Positions 44,821 through 55,692 of a stretch of DNA of 64,000 bases are shown here, one piece after another (the first letter of the stretch is position 1; each line of letters opens with the position of its first letter). The DNA lies in assembly GCA_000827325.1 (NCBI GenBank), contig KN832874.1, forward strand, positions 1,844,721 to 1,908,720, read 5' to 3'. The stretch is from Oidiodendron maius Zn (lineage: Eukaryota; Ascomycota; Leotiomycetes; Myxotrichaceae). Made by a program: the position numbers and the translations under genes. The notes below the pieces were generated by a model that saw only the letters and a list, made by a program, of their open reading frames with translations, ran no database searches and was not told the DNA's origin.

Positions 44821-45723
44821 CTAGGTAGCCACCCACCATGTCCATAATGCTGTGGCTATGATGAGGCAATGAAGATCGCGCTTGGCGTTGAGGTTGCCAT
44901 AGCTATCTTCCTCAAGCAGACATGGCTCTGCATCTTCGACCTTATTTGGCACTGCCCTCCAAAGCCCTAGGGAGGGAAAGGGACGGTCTATGATGTTGAG
45001 TCTGTTTTCTTCGATTCTTGCCAGGACGAGAACCCAACCTGTTTGAGAATCCGAAACGAGGAACTCGGATGCCGGTTCCCGAGCTACCCTCGTCGAACAA
45101 GCACCCTCTGTTCCGCAGTGTTCTAATAGCGGAAGCCACCCAGCAGCTCTACCAGTGTGCGGAAGATCTCTCTGTGTAAAGACATAAGAACCTTCAGATT
45201 TTACCGCGGTCCATGAAGTCCCATTTGGCAAATGAAACACTGCAGAAGGATCCTCTGAAGTTTGGGTCCAAGCGGCGCGGATGGTGGCAATGGTACTGCT
45301 GGGGCTATGTCCGTCGATTGGACCCGAGCTCTGATAATCAAGAAATTCCTCGATGGTAACTACTAGGTCTCTATATCTGGAGGCTTTGTGTAAGTGGAGA
45401 TATTTGATCCATTTCGAGGCGAGGCTTATGGTAAGGATATGTCGGTCTTGTAAGTTGATCGTGGAAACGGGGCGGCCACTATTCGACAGCCTTTGTAGTT
45501 GAAGCAACGTTCGTGTGAATCTATGAAATGAAAGGCGCTTTGATGAAGGAACCTGCTGAGCCAGCTGATATATGATGGCGGCGGAACTGGTGACTGTAGC
45601 TCGTCTCTTTTCAGAGAGTGACAGTCGGATATCTTGCACGCCCACACCTATATCTCTTGAAGGACGATCTCTTTCACATCGTAGGATTTTTCTCGACGTT
45701 AGCTTGCAGGAGCTAGGCAACAT
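44821..45723 (-). CDS. Hypothetical protein, about 300 residues
   Basis: Single open frame of 300 codons from an ATG at 45723. I do not recognise a family. The N-terminal half is basic and helical (SFHRFTRTLLQLQRL, SLASKWIKYLHLH). The C-terminal half has features of a folded domain (AVFHLPNGTSWTAVKSEGSY, FLVSDSQTGWVLVLARIEEN, then NIIDRPFPSLGLW) and ends in a hydrophobic LHCLIIATALWTWW that could be a tail anchor or a buried strand. There is no signal peptide. The length and even codon use favour a real gene, but it could lack a 5' exon. It lies between a zinc-cluster gene and a transposon relic. Confidence 0.55.
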   Translation of the reverse strand: MLPSSCKLTSRKILRCERDRPSRDIGVGVQDIRLSLSEKRRATVTSSAAIIYQLAQQVPSSKRLSFHRFTRTLLQLQRLSNSGRPVSTINLQDRHILTISLASKWIKYLHLHKASRYRDLVVTIEEFLDYQSSGPIDGHSPSSTIATIRAAWTQTSEDPSAVFHLPNGTSWTAVKSEGSYVFTQRDLPHTGRAAGWLPLLEHCGTEGACSTRVAREPASEFLVSDSQTGWVLVLARIEENRLNIIDRPFPSLGLWRAVPNKVEDAEPCLLEEDSYGNLNAKRDLHCLIIATALWTWWVAT

Positions 45724-46094
45724 GATTCGCGTGAAATATAAATGTAGAATTAAGGAGACGTTATTTGCCGTTGATGTACAACTATCGAAATGCCTTGAAG
45801 TAAGTTAAGCTTGTATGAGAGATTGTGTCTCATCGTATGAGTGTTTCGTGCAATACTAATTGTCAGAATTGGAGGGGGTAGGGAAACTTGGTGTGCATAT
45901 TATCCACGGCAGGCAATAGATCTCTAGACATCGCCGATACAATTTAACTTTTTCGAGCGATCTTTGCAGGTCTAGCCCTGAAGGGAAAGTGTGCCGCGCC
46001 ACGTCGGGGACCACACCGGACAGAGACATGTGAGAGCAATTCACACACAAATTTCTTTTTTCATTGTTACCCCCGACAACTCGTCTGCACTACC
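45724..46094. other. Spacer before transposase relic
   Basis: Contains the upstream region of the unknown gene (-) and the left flank of the Fot1/pogo relic. No clear terminal repeat was found. Confidence 0.35.
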
Positions 46095-46600
46095 ATGGCT
46101 ACACCAAATGAAGCTTCAGATTTAAAGACTCGACTGCAACAAGCTAAAGAGTTCCTTCAAGAACACGATAATGAGGCGATTGTAACAGCGGCAAAGATAT
46201 TTAAGATACCTCAAACGAATCTAGGCTCTTCGATTCATAAGACGTTTGAACACTGTCGAAGAGGATTAGACCGGATTTTAACTTCCAAACAAGCAAAAGA
46301 GCTTCATTCGGTTTATTCGATCTTATTTAGACTATATCTTCCTATCTACAAAGGGTATTTTCCTCTCCATACCTTCGTAGCCTTGAAAATAAGCCCCTAC
46401 CTTCAAAGTCTTGGTTTCAAAAGTAGTAGAAACGCAGCTCTTATACAAGATTAAGCCTAAGCCAATTGCGCGTATTAGGATTACCGAACAAGAAAAACTA
46501 GAGGTTTATACATAATTCAAGAAATACAGATAGTATTATAGGAACACAAGATTAGTCGAAAGGATATTTGGAACTTCGATAAGACTAGCTTTCGGTAGTT
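46095..46600 (+). mobile_element. Fot1/pogo-type DNA transposon relic
   Basis: An open frame of 119 codons (46095-46454) has the helix-turn-helix start of a pogo-like transposase: EAIVTAAKIFKIPQTNLGSS and then RRGLDRILTSKQAKELHSVY, the HTH_psq plus CENP-B-like order. After a stop, other frames continue with KPIARIRITEQEKLEVY and finally HKISRKDIWNFDKTSFR (near 46563-46595), which matches the motif leading to the first catalytic Asp of Fot1/pogo DDE domains (D-I-W-N-F-D-E-T-G-F-R). The catalytic domain downstream is missing. Several stops and frame changes make it inactive; the AT bias suggests RIP. Confidence 0.65.
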
Positions 46601-46623
46601 GTATTACGAATAATTCATGCACG

Positions 46624-46732
46624 AACAGTTGATAGAAGACAGCGTAGGTCCAGAGAGTAATTGCCGGCCTTCTTACCTCACATCCGCTCCTTCCGAGTAG
46701 TCAGCGGAAGCAAGTGAAGAATATCAACTGTT
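46624..46732. repeat. Hairpin repeat next to transposase relic
   Basis: AACAGTTGATA (46624-46634) and TATCAACTGTT (46722-46732) are exact reverse complements. Between them CCGCT and AGCGG form an inner pair. TTACCTCACAT occurs inside and again just after. Confidence 0.65.
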
Positions 46733-46856
46733 TTACCTCACATTTTACTTGCTACACGAGTAACACAGTTAGTATAAAGAAAATGTAAAATAGAGCTCAG
46801 CCAATCCCTGCCAGCTAATTATTCAGCCACCAAAGCCGAGAATCAGGATGGTGCTA

Positions 46857-47089
46857 GTCTAGTGATAGCTGCTCGCCGAACTTTAGCTTTTTGTTTCGTA
46901 TGCAAGTGATCACTTGAGTCGCTAACTTCAGCTGTTGTTCCAAATGAGTCCGGTAGGGAGGGACCGAGGGCAAGCTATCAGTTCTTGGTCGCCGACCCCA
47001 AGCTTTCAAGACAGAGCTAGGCTCATTGCAGATTGAAATTCTCGGGGAGCACAACCTGGTCGCCGAAGCGTGTCCTAGTATGACGGCTT
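46857..47089. repeat. Second copy of GTCGCCGA-bearing repeat
   Basis: Its left part resembles 41780-41875. The motif TCGCCGA occurs three times (about 46871, 46989 and 47066), once as full GTCGCCGACC (46988-46997). Probably a degenerate non-autonomous element; no protein is encoded. Confidence 0.45.
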
Positions 47090-47262
47090 TTTACTAACAC
47101 CGCCCACGTATATTTTGTATTATTAGAATCGTTCTTACGTATTTATTAATTACTAGAAATCGCCTTTCAAATATCCTCTCCTCCGAAACTACCTCTCCCC
47201 TACATTCCTCTACAACGGCCAGTTTTATTCTTCCCAGCCAAAAAGTCATCTACAACTTCACC

Positions 47263-49348
47263 ATGAATACTCAATCTATCAACGATTCGCAACATGTCTT
47301 AGCCACGTCGGGTGCAATGGAAGCCTCACAGACGGACTCGGAAGGACATGCGAAAGACCTCGAATTGAATGCTATCCCTAGCGTTCACCTCGTTAATGAT
47401 ATTGTCAAGACCTTCGGATGGAAGGCCATGAACGTTACCGTCAAGGACCGCACAACAAAGGCACCTTTATCTATTCTCACCGATGCGAATGGACTCATAG
47501 GAGCAGGGGAAATGGTCGCCATCATGGGGCCCTCCGGTTCAGGGAAGACGACTCTTCTCAACACGCTTGCTCATAGAGCGGCAGCAGCTGGAGCCACCAC
47601 CCACGGAGACATTCTCACCAATGGACAAGTTATCAACTGGCAAAATCTTCGACATCTCTCGGCCTACGTTGAGCAGGAAGATGCCTTGATCGGCAGTTTG
47701 ACAGTTCGAGAAACGATGGACTTTGCCGCAAGGCTCGCACTCCCGAAGTTAGTTGCCTTTTGCGTCAGCCTCTACTCTAAGCTGACTTTAGCGTAGCTCA
47801 ATTTCGAAGAAGGAGCGTCTCAGACGAGTGGCAGACCTTCTAGCAAGTTTTGGAATGAACGCACAAGCAAACACTATTGTTGGTACGCCAATCAAGAAGG
47901 GACTTAGTGGTGGCCAAAAGAAACGATTAGGCGTCGCCAGTAGATTAGTCACGGATCCCAAGATTCTCTTCCTTGACGAACCTACAAGTGGCTTAGATTC
48001 CGCACTCAGCTATGAAGTCATAAACTACATCAAACAAATTGGTAGGAGAAACAATGTCAGTTGATCCCCTGACCCGCAAGGAAGTGTTTGGGACGTCATT
48101 GCTCACGTTTGCAAGTTGGTTATTATTGCATCAATCCACCAGCCGTCGACCACAACCTTCAAACTTTTCGACAAACTTTGTCTCCTCTCCTCGGGTAAAA
48201 CCTGTTACTTTGGACCTCCTCTAGGTGCAAGAGAATATTTCAGTGGTCTGGGTTACGAGATGCCACTTGAGATTAACCCTGCTGAGTATCTTCTTGATCT
48301 TATCAACACAGATTTCGTTCGGGAGGGAGATGACTCAAAGGCCCGGACGGCGCACATTCATGAAGCTTGGGCGAACTCCGATAAGGCTCGCGCTATCAAT
48401 GCTGAGATTGAGGTTGCTCAGGCTGAAGCCAGTAATCCAGAGAAGGCAGGACCTGACGTATCCAAGACCAAAGTCGTGAAGCAAAACGCATTTGTGATTC
48501 CTCTCGTTCTTCTTCACCGCTCTTGGATCAAGTCTTACCGCGACGTCGTTGCCTACGGCATTCGTATTGCTATGTACCTTGGTCTCGCTATTCTCATGGG
48601 CACAACCTTCCTTCGCTTGAATACAAGCCAAACTGACATTCAACCCTTCATCAATGCCATTTTCTTCGGCTCCGCATTTATGTCTTTCATGGCTGTTGCT
48701 TATGTTCCGGCCTTCCTCGAAGATCGCGCGACTTTCGCCAAAGAGCGTGCAAATGGTCTTTGCGGGCCGCTAGCATTCACAATCTCCAACTTTATCATTG
48801 GTCTTCCCTACTTATTCCTTATCGCACTCCTATTCTCTATAGTTGGATACTGGCTCAGTAACTTTCGTCCTAGTACCGATGCCTTCTTCTTATGGGTTCT
48901 CTGGCTTTTCCTCGATCTTGTTGCTGCAGAGTCTCTTGTCGTCCTCGTTAGCTCCATTTTCCCAGTTTTTGTCGTTGCACTCGCTGTTGCGGCGTTTGCT
49001 AACGGTCTTTGGATGTGTGTCGATGGCTTTCTTGTACCTCTCACCACGCTAAATGGTTTCTGGAAATACGTATTCCACTTCATCGATTATCAAGCCTACG
49101 TGTTCCAGGGCATGATGGTCAATGAATTTGAAAAAAGGAACTTTGATTGTGCTGGAAGTACGCAGTCTGGTTATCACTGCATGTATGACAGTGATCTCGC
49201 ATCTGTCGGCAAAATCAGGGGGGCAGCGATTTTAGAACAGTTCGGATACAGAACTGGATTGCAGAGAGAGTGGGTTGGGATTATGATTGGTATTATTGCT
49301 GGGTACAGAATCCTAGGATGGTTGACGCTGGTGATCAAGAAGACTTGA
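47263..49348 (+). CDS. ABCG-type half transporter
   Basis: Predicted 658-residue ATP-driven exporter (ABC subfamily G, White/Brown type) from exons 47263-47747, 47797-48055 and 48116-49348. The nucleotide-binding domain is complete: Walker [10 protein letters not shown] (about residues 89-97), LSGGQKKR (198-205), Walker [13 protein letters not shown] (218-229) and the H-loop His256 in IASIHQPS. The membrane domain follows with about six TM segments, from [18 protein letters not shown] to [20 protein letters not shown], and a Cys-bearing outer loop between the last two. As a half transporter it must pair with itself or a partner. The substrate is unknown; family members move lipids or drugs. 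The GCAAG acceptor of intron 2 is weak but the frame is kept. Confidence 0.9.
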
Positions 49349-49836
49349 ATCTTGTAACAGGATCTGGGGATCTACCCGTTTCTTTTATGTAATTTGTAGA
49401 GCGTATGTTAAAGAGAAGATGCTTAGAGGACAGAGGAAAGCGTTTAGAGTAGAGAACCCTGATACGCCGTTTGAGTAGAAGGAATTTTAGAGGAGTGGAG
49501 GAACTTAAAGGTCATAGCTAAATCTACTCCCCGTTTGACCAAATCTTTAGGCTATCCCTCTGGCTGGATATTTACAGAGTTCACCACATATATACAATCT
49601 CCTAGGTAACGCTGGTTACTCAAGTGTTTTTGTGCAACATTACTACAGATACCTACCACTGCAATAAATGCTCACAGATAAAGCCCAAGCCATTTCTGAG
49701 CGAGAACCTCCCATATGCTCCCATATGCTCCTAATAGAGTTCCTATGGGTACGCCCACTGTTTGCACCATTGGCCAGGTATTCCCTGACCTCCCTACAGC
49801 GAAAAAGCAATTGCAGTATATGTTATTGATCATGGG
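49349..49836. other. Intergenic
   Basis: 3' flank of the ABC gene, then non-coding DNA. CCCATATGCT is directly repeated near 49709-49728. Confidence 0.35.
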
Positions 49837-49996
49837 GAATCATACAACGGTTGTTTTTTTTATCGAAATACAAGGGTCTACACTGGAGGAAATCTCACAA
49901 ACTTTTGATGGAAAAGAGGCAGTAGAAAATGTGAAAGTATTAGCCTTAAAGAAGGCCAACTATACGGCGGCCAAGGAGTATGCTGGCAAGGTTTGA
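49837..49996 (+). pseudogene. C-terminal scrap of a LAC12-like sugar porter
   Basis: The frame reads TTVVFFIEIQGSTLEEISQT then FDGKEAVENV before its stop at 49996. This matches the end of lactose-permease-like MFS proteins (FF-x-E-T-K-G-x-T-L-E-E-I-x-x-x-F-D-G-x-x-A). Upstream, no TM segments in frame are recognisable, so only the tail survives. Confidence 0.5.
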
Positions 49997-50852
49997 AGGA
50001 AACCTCGATTCAGTCTCTCGAAACTATCCCTACATTTATTTACTGTTGCGGGTATTAAGTGATTTCGGACCGGAAAGCGAACGTTATAAGCCAATTGGAA
50101 AATACGGCCACAAGGTATTGTTATGGCCTGAAGCTCGGTTATAGAAACATCCTCCCAGGAGGTCCGGGTTTGACTTTTATCCGATATCATCGGCTAGCTT
50201 CCCCGCACACTCTCCCGGCTGTTGAGCGTAAGCGAAGCTGAACCCTTGATGGAGGCAGGCTTGAAATTTATCCGGCATTCTCTCGCATTGGTATTGAAGT
50301 AGACTTCGAAGGTGGGAGTTTGACACAGATCATATCTCTCATATTCATTGTAATATCAACAATTTCAACTAATACCCAGAAACCTGGAACCGCTTTATAT
50401 GCTATCCTGAATAAAATAAATAGTTGCTACTTTACAAATTCTACTAAGGGTGGTATCAAATATCGCTAGCAATGCCAAACAGTCTTGTTTTCCTTTCAAT
50501 AAATGCTCACGCCGACGGTCGCTCTAAAAGTGGCATTTAGCCGTAAGATCAGGAAGAGAAAATCCGATCCTCCATGTCCATGCGGGTTTGATAATTTTTA
50601 CCTGCACATGGCGGAATTATATTCCATGAATATGCTGTCAAGTTTAGTCGCTCCGAGCAGATGAATCGACTGATAGATGGAAAAAATAATTCCGAGAAAG
50701 AAGTTTCAAACCTTCGGAGAACAGAGCAATACATAATTTCGCATAACTACAATTCCTGTAGAAAGTCCTCTACACACTAAGGAAGTTTCTTCACAAATCG
50801 AGAACCTCTGGTCATCGATATAAGTTCGATTTCAATTTTAAGGAATCTCAAA
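49997..50852. other. Intergenic, upstream of pectin methylesterase
   Basis: No gene. Presumed promoter of the pectin methylesterase in the last 300 bp; no distinct TATA box. Confidence 0.35.
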
Positions 50853-52223
50853 ATGTATTCAATTTTCTGGTTGCTCCTCAATGTATTTTCCCTCGTGGCA
50901 AATGCCTCCCCTACTCTGCCGGAGAGGTACCTAAGCCGATCGATTCATAAGCGTGCTTCTCGAACATCCAACCCTGGCGGATGTCTCGAGGTACAGGGAA
51001 GTAACCCGTCGTCTATTCAATATGAGACCGTTTCCTCTGCCGTGGCAGCTCTGGGATCTGGCACAGCGTCTAAGTGTATCTTTATCTGGCCCGGCACATA
51101 CACAGAGAGAGTTACTGTTCAATATGGAGGACCCCTGGAGATCTACGGATATTCTGTAAAGTAAGCATCACGATATAACTCATTTGAGTCAATTCTTTTG
51201 AGAAGCAAACCAAGACGAGCTGCAGCTATTAACGCAAACCGATAGTACGGGAGTCCAGGCAGACAATCAAGTGACAATTACCACCAGCGAGACGTCTACT
51301 GCAGCAGGCACCCTGGACGCGAGCTCGGCCCTCCACCTGTACGGTAATAACTATAATGTATGGAATATCAACATTCAAAATACATATGGTTCTGGTTCAC
51401 AGGTAAACTATTCTTTCCGGGTGAACTATTCATAATTTCTCTTCGAGATCGTGAAAAAAAAAAAATTTGACTTTGTTGACTCCCTGCTTCACAGGCAGTC
51501 GCCGTTACAACCACTGGCAACTACATTGGGATGTATGCTTGCGGAATTTACGGATATCAAGACACCCTCTATGCCAAGTCTGGTTACCAATACTTCTCCA
51601 GGTGTTACATTGAAGGTATATCAAGACATGCGAGGCCTCGCCTGAGACTTATCCCCAGGCGCAGCTGACGCTAAAAAAGGTGCGGACGACTTTATCTTTG
51701 GCAACGCTGCTGCTTGGTTTGGAGATTGTGAGTTATCTATCGCTAACTATGTCTTTCGAGATTGGCGCACCATAGTTCTAACAAAGTCTCAGGCACTATC
51801 GCGTGCAGCGGCGGCGGCTCCATTACTGCCAATAACAGAGCATCAGCCAGTGATCCCGCATGGTATGTTTTCGACTCGTCCACAATCACAGCGGCACCCG
51901 GGTGGACGACCACTGAGGCAAACTACTTGGGCCGGCCCTGGGGCGTTGATTCAAGAGTCATCTTCCAGAAATGCTCTTTGAGCAATGTGGTCAACCCCGC
52001 TGGCTGGACGACTTTGGCCGCGGGAGCGACCCCGTAAGTCTTCTATCTTCTAATAAGGCACATGACACTGACTTTGACAAAATGTAGCACTTATGAGGAG
52101 TATGAAAATGCCGGGGCTGGCTCTGGCACCTCTGCCAGACTGTATGAGACTAAGGCTACGGCCTCTGTGACATATAGTGCACTTTGGGGAGGATCTTCCT
52201 CTTGGGCTGACTTAACTTTCTAA
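50853..52223 (+). CDS. Pectin methylesterase (carbohydrate esterase family 8)
   Basis: Predicted 336-residue secreted enzyme that removes methyl groups from pectin. Exons 50853-51160, 51246-51402, 51495-51615, 51680-51727, 51793-52033 and 52088-52223, all in frame. A signal peptide ends near VANA (about residue 18). Family motifs in order: GTYTERVTV, GYQDTLYAKSG (Gln177, acid Asp178), the block rebuilt by splicing intron 3 at an AAG acceptor to give CYIEGADDFIFG (nucleophile Asp199), and YLGRPWG (Arg259, Trp261). An earlier CAG acceptor in intron 3 would add five residues (ADAKK) not found in the family. The last exon ends with the typical YEEYENAGAGSGTSAR. The 3' end is duplicated at 54143-54262. 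Confidence 0.88.
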
Positions 52224-52292
52224 GTGTCCAACGGGTGCTATATCAGTAGCTTCCAAGTCAAGTGGACTGAGGCGAGGGTTCAGGCGAGGCTT
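52161..52292 (+). repeat. Duplicated segment, copy 1 (pectin methylesterase 3' end)
   Basis: Covers the last 20 codons, the stop and about 70 bp of 3' flank. The second copy lies at 54143-54262 in the same orientation. Confidence 0.85.
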
Positions 52293-54142
52293 AACCAGAG
52301 TTTGGAGGCCACCGTGAAGGGGATTTTTCATGAGTTGCATGAACATGGAAACACTAAAGAAAGTGAATTGTGTAATTACAGCTCTAGATACCTTTAGGAT
52401 TAGCCAATCGTAATGACTTTATTACTATTATCATCAATAGTATCTTTGCTGGACTGAAAGCAAAGGCCGGAAGCATATAGAGTTGCAAGTCCCGAGGTCA
52501 CGGCAAAAAGTTATCGCACAGCCTAGATTGCTGATAAGTGTACCATTAAAGACCTTTAGTTGATACTTTACAGAAGAGTAGAGACTTTCAATGTCGGGAT
52601 TGTTCACTGAATTTTGCACTGCCATCTATCTAGTACCTATCCTTCCATGGAGTTCAGGAGACTCCAGGACACTTTTACAGAGTACCATAAAGCCTAGGTA
52701 CGCTAAAATTTCTCTTCAGCGTTCTAAAAACCCCTATAACGCTGCGCCTAACCCTTTCCGGGCCTTTTTTATTCCAATACTCCCCAAGCTATAGACTTAA
52801 GCTCTCCTTCCAAATTATAAAGAAACTATAGGCCAAAAGGCCTTCAAGCTCCCTCACCGACTACTCAAAACATCTTAGCTGCTCTTATTCTCACTCCTTC
52901 GCCGTATATAGACGCCTGACGATTTCCCGTGACTTAAGGTTAACTCGTCCCCTATTAAAACCCGGTCGCCCACTTCTTTTATATATTGCCTTTCTCAATC
53001 TTCTCCATCAAAAATACTCTGATATTCTTTAAACACTCGTGACCTCGCTTAGGCATTCCTCAAATTTATCGCGTCGAATTTGGTCGCATATATCTCACGA
53101 TGTTGTCTGAACTTGTTGTTCTTAATTTTGGCGAGGAAGAAATCCAGCCACACCCACGCGACCCTAGTACGTAAACGAATAGTTGTTCTTTGTTCGAATT
53201 GGTGTTCCCTGCTCGAATAGTTGTTCTTAAGTGTTCATTGTTCACATAAATTGGGGTTCGCATTTTACGGTTGGGATAATTAATATAACACAGATATGGG
53301 CAAGTGAATCATCCGCAATTAAATGCGACCGGTAGAGGTTGAGTTGGAGAATATTTTTGTAAGTCGATAGTTATGCGGCTCTGCAAGAAGGATTAAATTC
53401 GCAGAGCATGACTGGGTGCACGGACCACATTCCCCTCATCAAAAGTGTCAGGACTTAGACTGACTTCCCTCACTCAGCATTCAAAACTCCAAATATCGCT
53501 ATTGTCGCCAACTTCTCTATGCAGATCAATTCTAGGAGTATTTATTTTGATGGCTTCCATCTGTATCATGTTTTCACGATGCCGAGCTGTTTTCCTATTT
53601 GTTGCAGATCCGGTGAAGGGGATAGGTGGATTAGATGGTGTGTTATAATCTGCGAGCAATGTTACGAGAAACTGACTTGTTAACCTGTTCAAAGTTCTTG
53701 TTGCTACGTCTTCTATTAGTGCTGCTGTCAGAAGTTGTGATATAGATATGCGATGCCAACGCTACTGTCGCTTTGAAATCTCGTATCTAAATGCTCTACT
53801 ACAAATAATGCCGGAATTATATTTCTCGTTCTAAGTGTGTATAGAGAGGAGAAAAGCGTCTACCTATTCGTCTGTACCTATGATTAGATCCCTACCCGTC
53901 ACCAGCTAATTAAATTGCTCGCTTGTAGAGCATAATTATTTGGATTCTGATTGCACAACTCTATATTGCATTGAAAAGTGAGAACGAGAAGTCATTTAGA
54001 GGTTGCTAATTCCACGTGTAAATCCTAGAACAATACATATATGTATAGTAGGGTTCCACTGTAGCAGTGGGGTGGCGAGTAGCTATGCGTTTGTTGCTTT
54101 GCTACTTGCGAAACGAGATAATTTGCCATGAAATACACCATG
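52293..54142. other. Intergenic between duplicated segments
   Basis: No gene seen in about 1.85 kb. A Pro- and Ser-rich frame at 52591-52794 and one at 53445-53648 lack motifs. AT-rich in places. Confidence 0.35.
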
Positions 54143-54262
54143 GCCTCTGTGACATATAGTCCGCTTTGGGGAGGATCTTCCTCTTGGGCCGACTTAAGTT
54201 TCGGGTGCTATATCAGTAGCCTCCGAGTCAAGTGGACTGAGGCGAGGTTTCAGACGGGGCTC
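54143..54262 (+). repeat. Duplicated segment, copy 2
   Basis: Same as 52161-52292 with scattered substitutions and a deletion of about 11 bp just after the position matching the codons before the pectin methylesterase stop. It carries no other part of the esterase gene and is not itself a gene. Confidence 0.85.
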
Positions 54263-54435
54263 GAGCCACTGAGAACTAGCAAAAATGAACCTAGTTTCGG
54301 TAGTTTTGTCAAAGATGCCTGAGACTCTCCTCCGTCCAGTTTCATCAAACTGTGATGACATGAAGACATTTCTGACAAATAAGCAGTTATGCGACGTAAC
54401 CAGAACATTCCACCACTTCTTGCCAGCAGCATGGC

Positions 54436-55692
54436 CTAATATGCATTCTTATCCTCGCTGGCCCCTAAGATAGAAACGGGCTGCAGTCCAAAAATCTTCG
54501 TTTCCTCACCCGCCACTTCTAATATAACCTCCCAACTTAGCTTGTGACTGTGTCTGATGTTATATGTTACAAAGCTTGGATATAAATTGCCAAACTGACG
54601 CAATTGTTTGCCTCTAGACCTGGCACATCGGTAATCTAGTGACAGCCCAACCAACGCGCCGACACCTAGCACTGTGGTTTCTGAATCCGAACCGAAGGGA
54701 ATATTGATTGGATTATTGAGCCCTAGGATGGTCCCTACAGGCGCAAAGTTGTACTCCTTGGTCCCGCTGGCAGTACGGGGGCCCATATGTCCTTCACACA
54801 TAATAAGCGTGGTGGCCTTGAGTTCCATAGTCAGTGATGTAAGCATTATGGTTTGCGGGACGTCGGCAATAATGTCACTTGTTTGCTCGCGGTTAGGGAC
54901 AATGCGTATTTTGAATGGAATAGGTATAGGGTTTTGCATCTGGAATACTGTTGGAGAGTCGATATGAACATTGAATGAGAAGTGAGGAACCTTCGAAGAG
55001 CTAAAAAATTTCTGCGTCTTTTGATGAAATGATAGCTCTGCGCTTTCCATACCAGGAATGAGACGTTGCGTTGTAATATAACCGGGATGGATCCGTGATA
55101 TCAAGTTGAAGGTCGTAAGCGGATATGGCATTGAGTCTGCTCGTAAGATAATCGGAAGAGTTGCTGTAGTCGGGCTGGAATCTTTCTCCTCCCGAAATGC
55201 CGCTTCTAGATAGTACTCAACGAAAGCATAAAAGACAAGTGATGGGGATTTATTCTCGAATGCAAAAGAAGATGGCAGTGAGCTTGCGGCGATAGCCTCG
55301 TCAGTCAGAGGCAGGTAACTGCGATCCTGGGTGTTCCCGTGCTTCACTGCTCCGGGGAAAGGCCGCGTTGGAATAGTTAATGCAAAGGGCCATACTTGTG
55401 GGTCCCCACCAGGTGGAATATGTACAGGGCCGTCCAATAGCGTCTGGCATGTCCCGTTCAGCTTGAAGAAGTGGACGCGTCCGCGAGAGTGCCTCGGTCC
55501 GTTAACCGTGCCTTCTGATAACTTTGACTTTGCCCTTCCGTGCAGTTTGATAGTTACCCAAGCTCTAGTACTGACTGTGTGCACTTTTCGAGCGACCCCA
55601 CCGATGATGGTGTCGCCCGGGCAGTATGTGGCTAGGTTCTCATCAAGCTCGATCGCGAGGTCTGGTGTTGCTTTACGCTCAGTTTTGGGCAT
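54436..55692 (-). CDS. Arrestin-like protein
   Basis: Predicted 418-residue soluble protein, single exon, with the arrestin N-terminal beta-sandwich (PF00339): IELDENLATYCPGDTIIGGV then AWVTIKLHGRAKSKL and HIPPGGDPQVWPFALTIPTR, and later YYLEAAF and LPIILRA. The C-terminal half reads like the second sandwich (FSFNVHIDSPTVFQMQNPIP, IMLTSLTMELKATT, FGSDSETTVLGVGALVGLSL). Fungal arrestin-like proteins often act as adaptors for ubiquitin ligases in transporter endocytosis. A PY motif of the PPxY form is not seen here, so that role is uncertain. It ends 0.2 kb from the second duplicated segment, tail to tail with it. Confidence 0.8.
   Translation of the reverse strand: MPKTERKATPDLAIELDENLATYCPGDTIIGGVARKVHTVSTRAWVTIKLHGRAKSKLSEGTVNGPRHSRGRVHFFKLNGTCQTLLDGPVHIPPGGDPQVWPFALTIPTRPFPGAVKHGNTQDRSYLPLTDEAIAASSLPSSFAFENKSPSLVFYAFVEYYLEAAFREEKDSSPTTATLPIILRADSMPYPLTTFNLISRIHPGYITTQRLIPGMESAELSFHQKTQKFFSSSKVPHFSFNVHIDSPTVFQMQNPIPIPFKIRIVPNREQTSDIIADVPQTIMLTSLTMELKATTLIMCEGHMGPRTASGTKEYNFAPVGTILGLNNPINIPFGSDSETTVLGVGALVGLSLDYRCARSRGKQLRQFGNLYPSFVTYNIRHSHKLSWEVILEVAGEETKIFGLQPVSILGASEDKNAY

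Noticed and set aside
46095-46454. Intact host gene of 119 residues
   Set aside because: Its motifs and the continuation in other frames match a pogo/Fot1 transposase, so it is a transposon relic.
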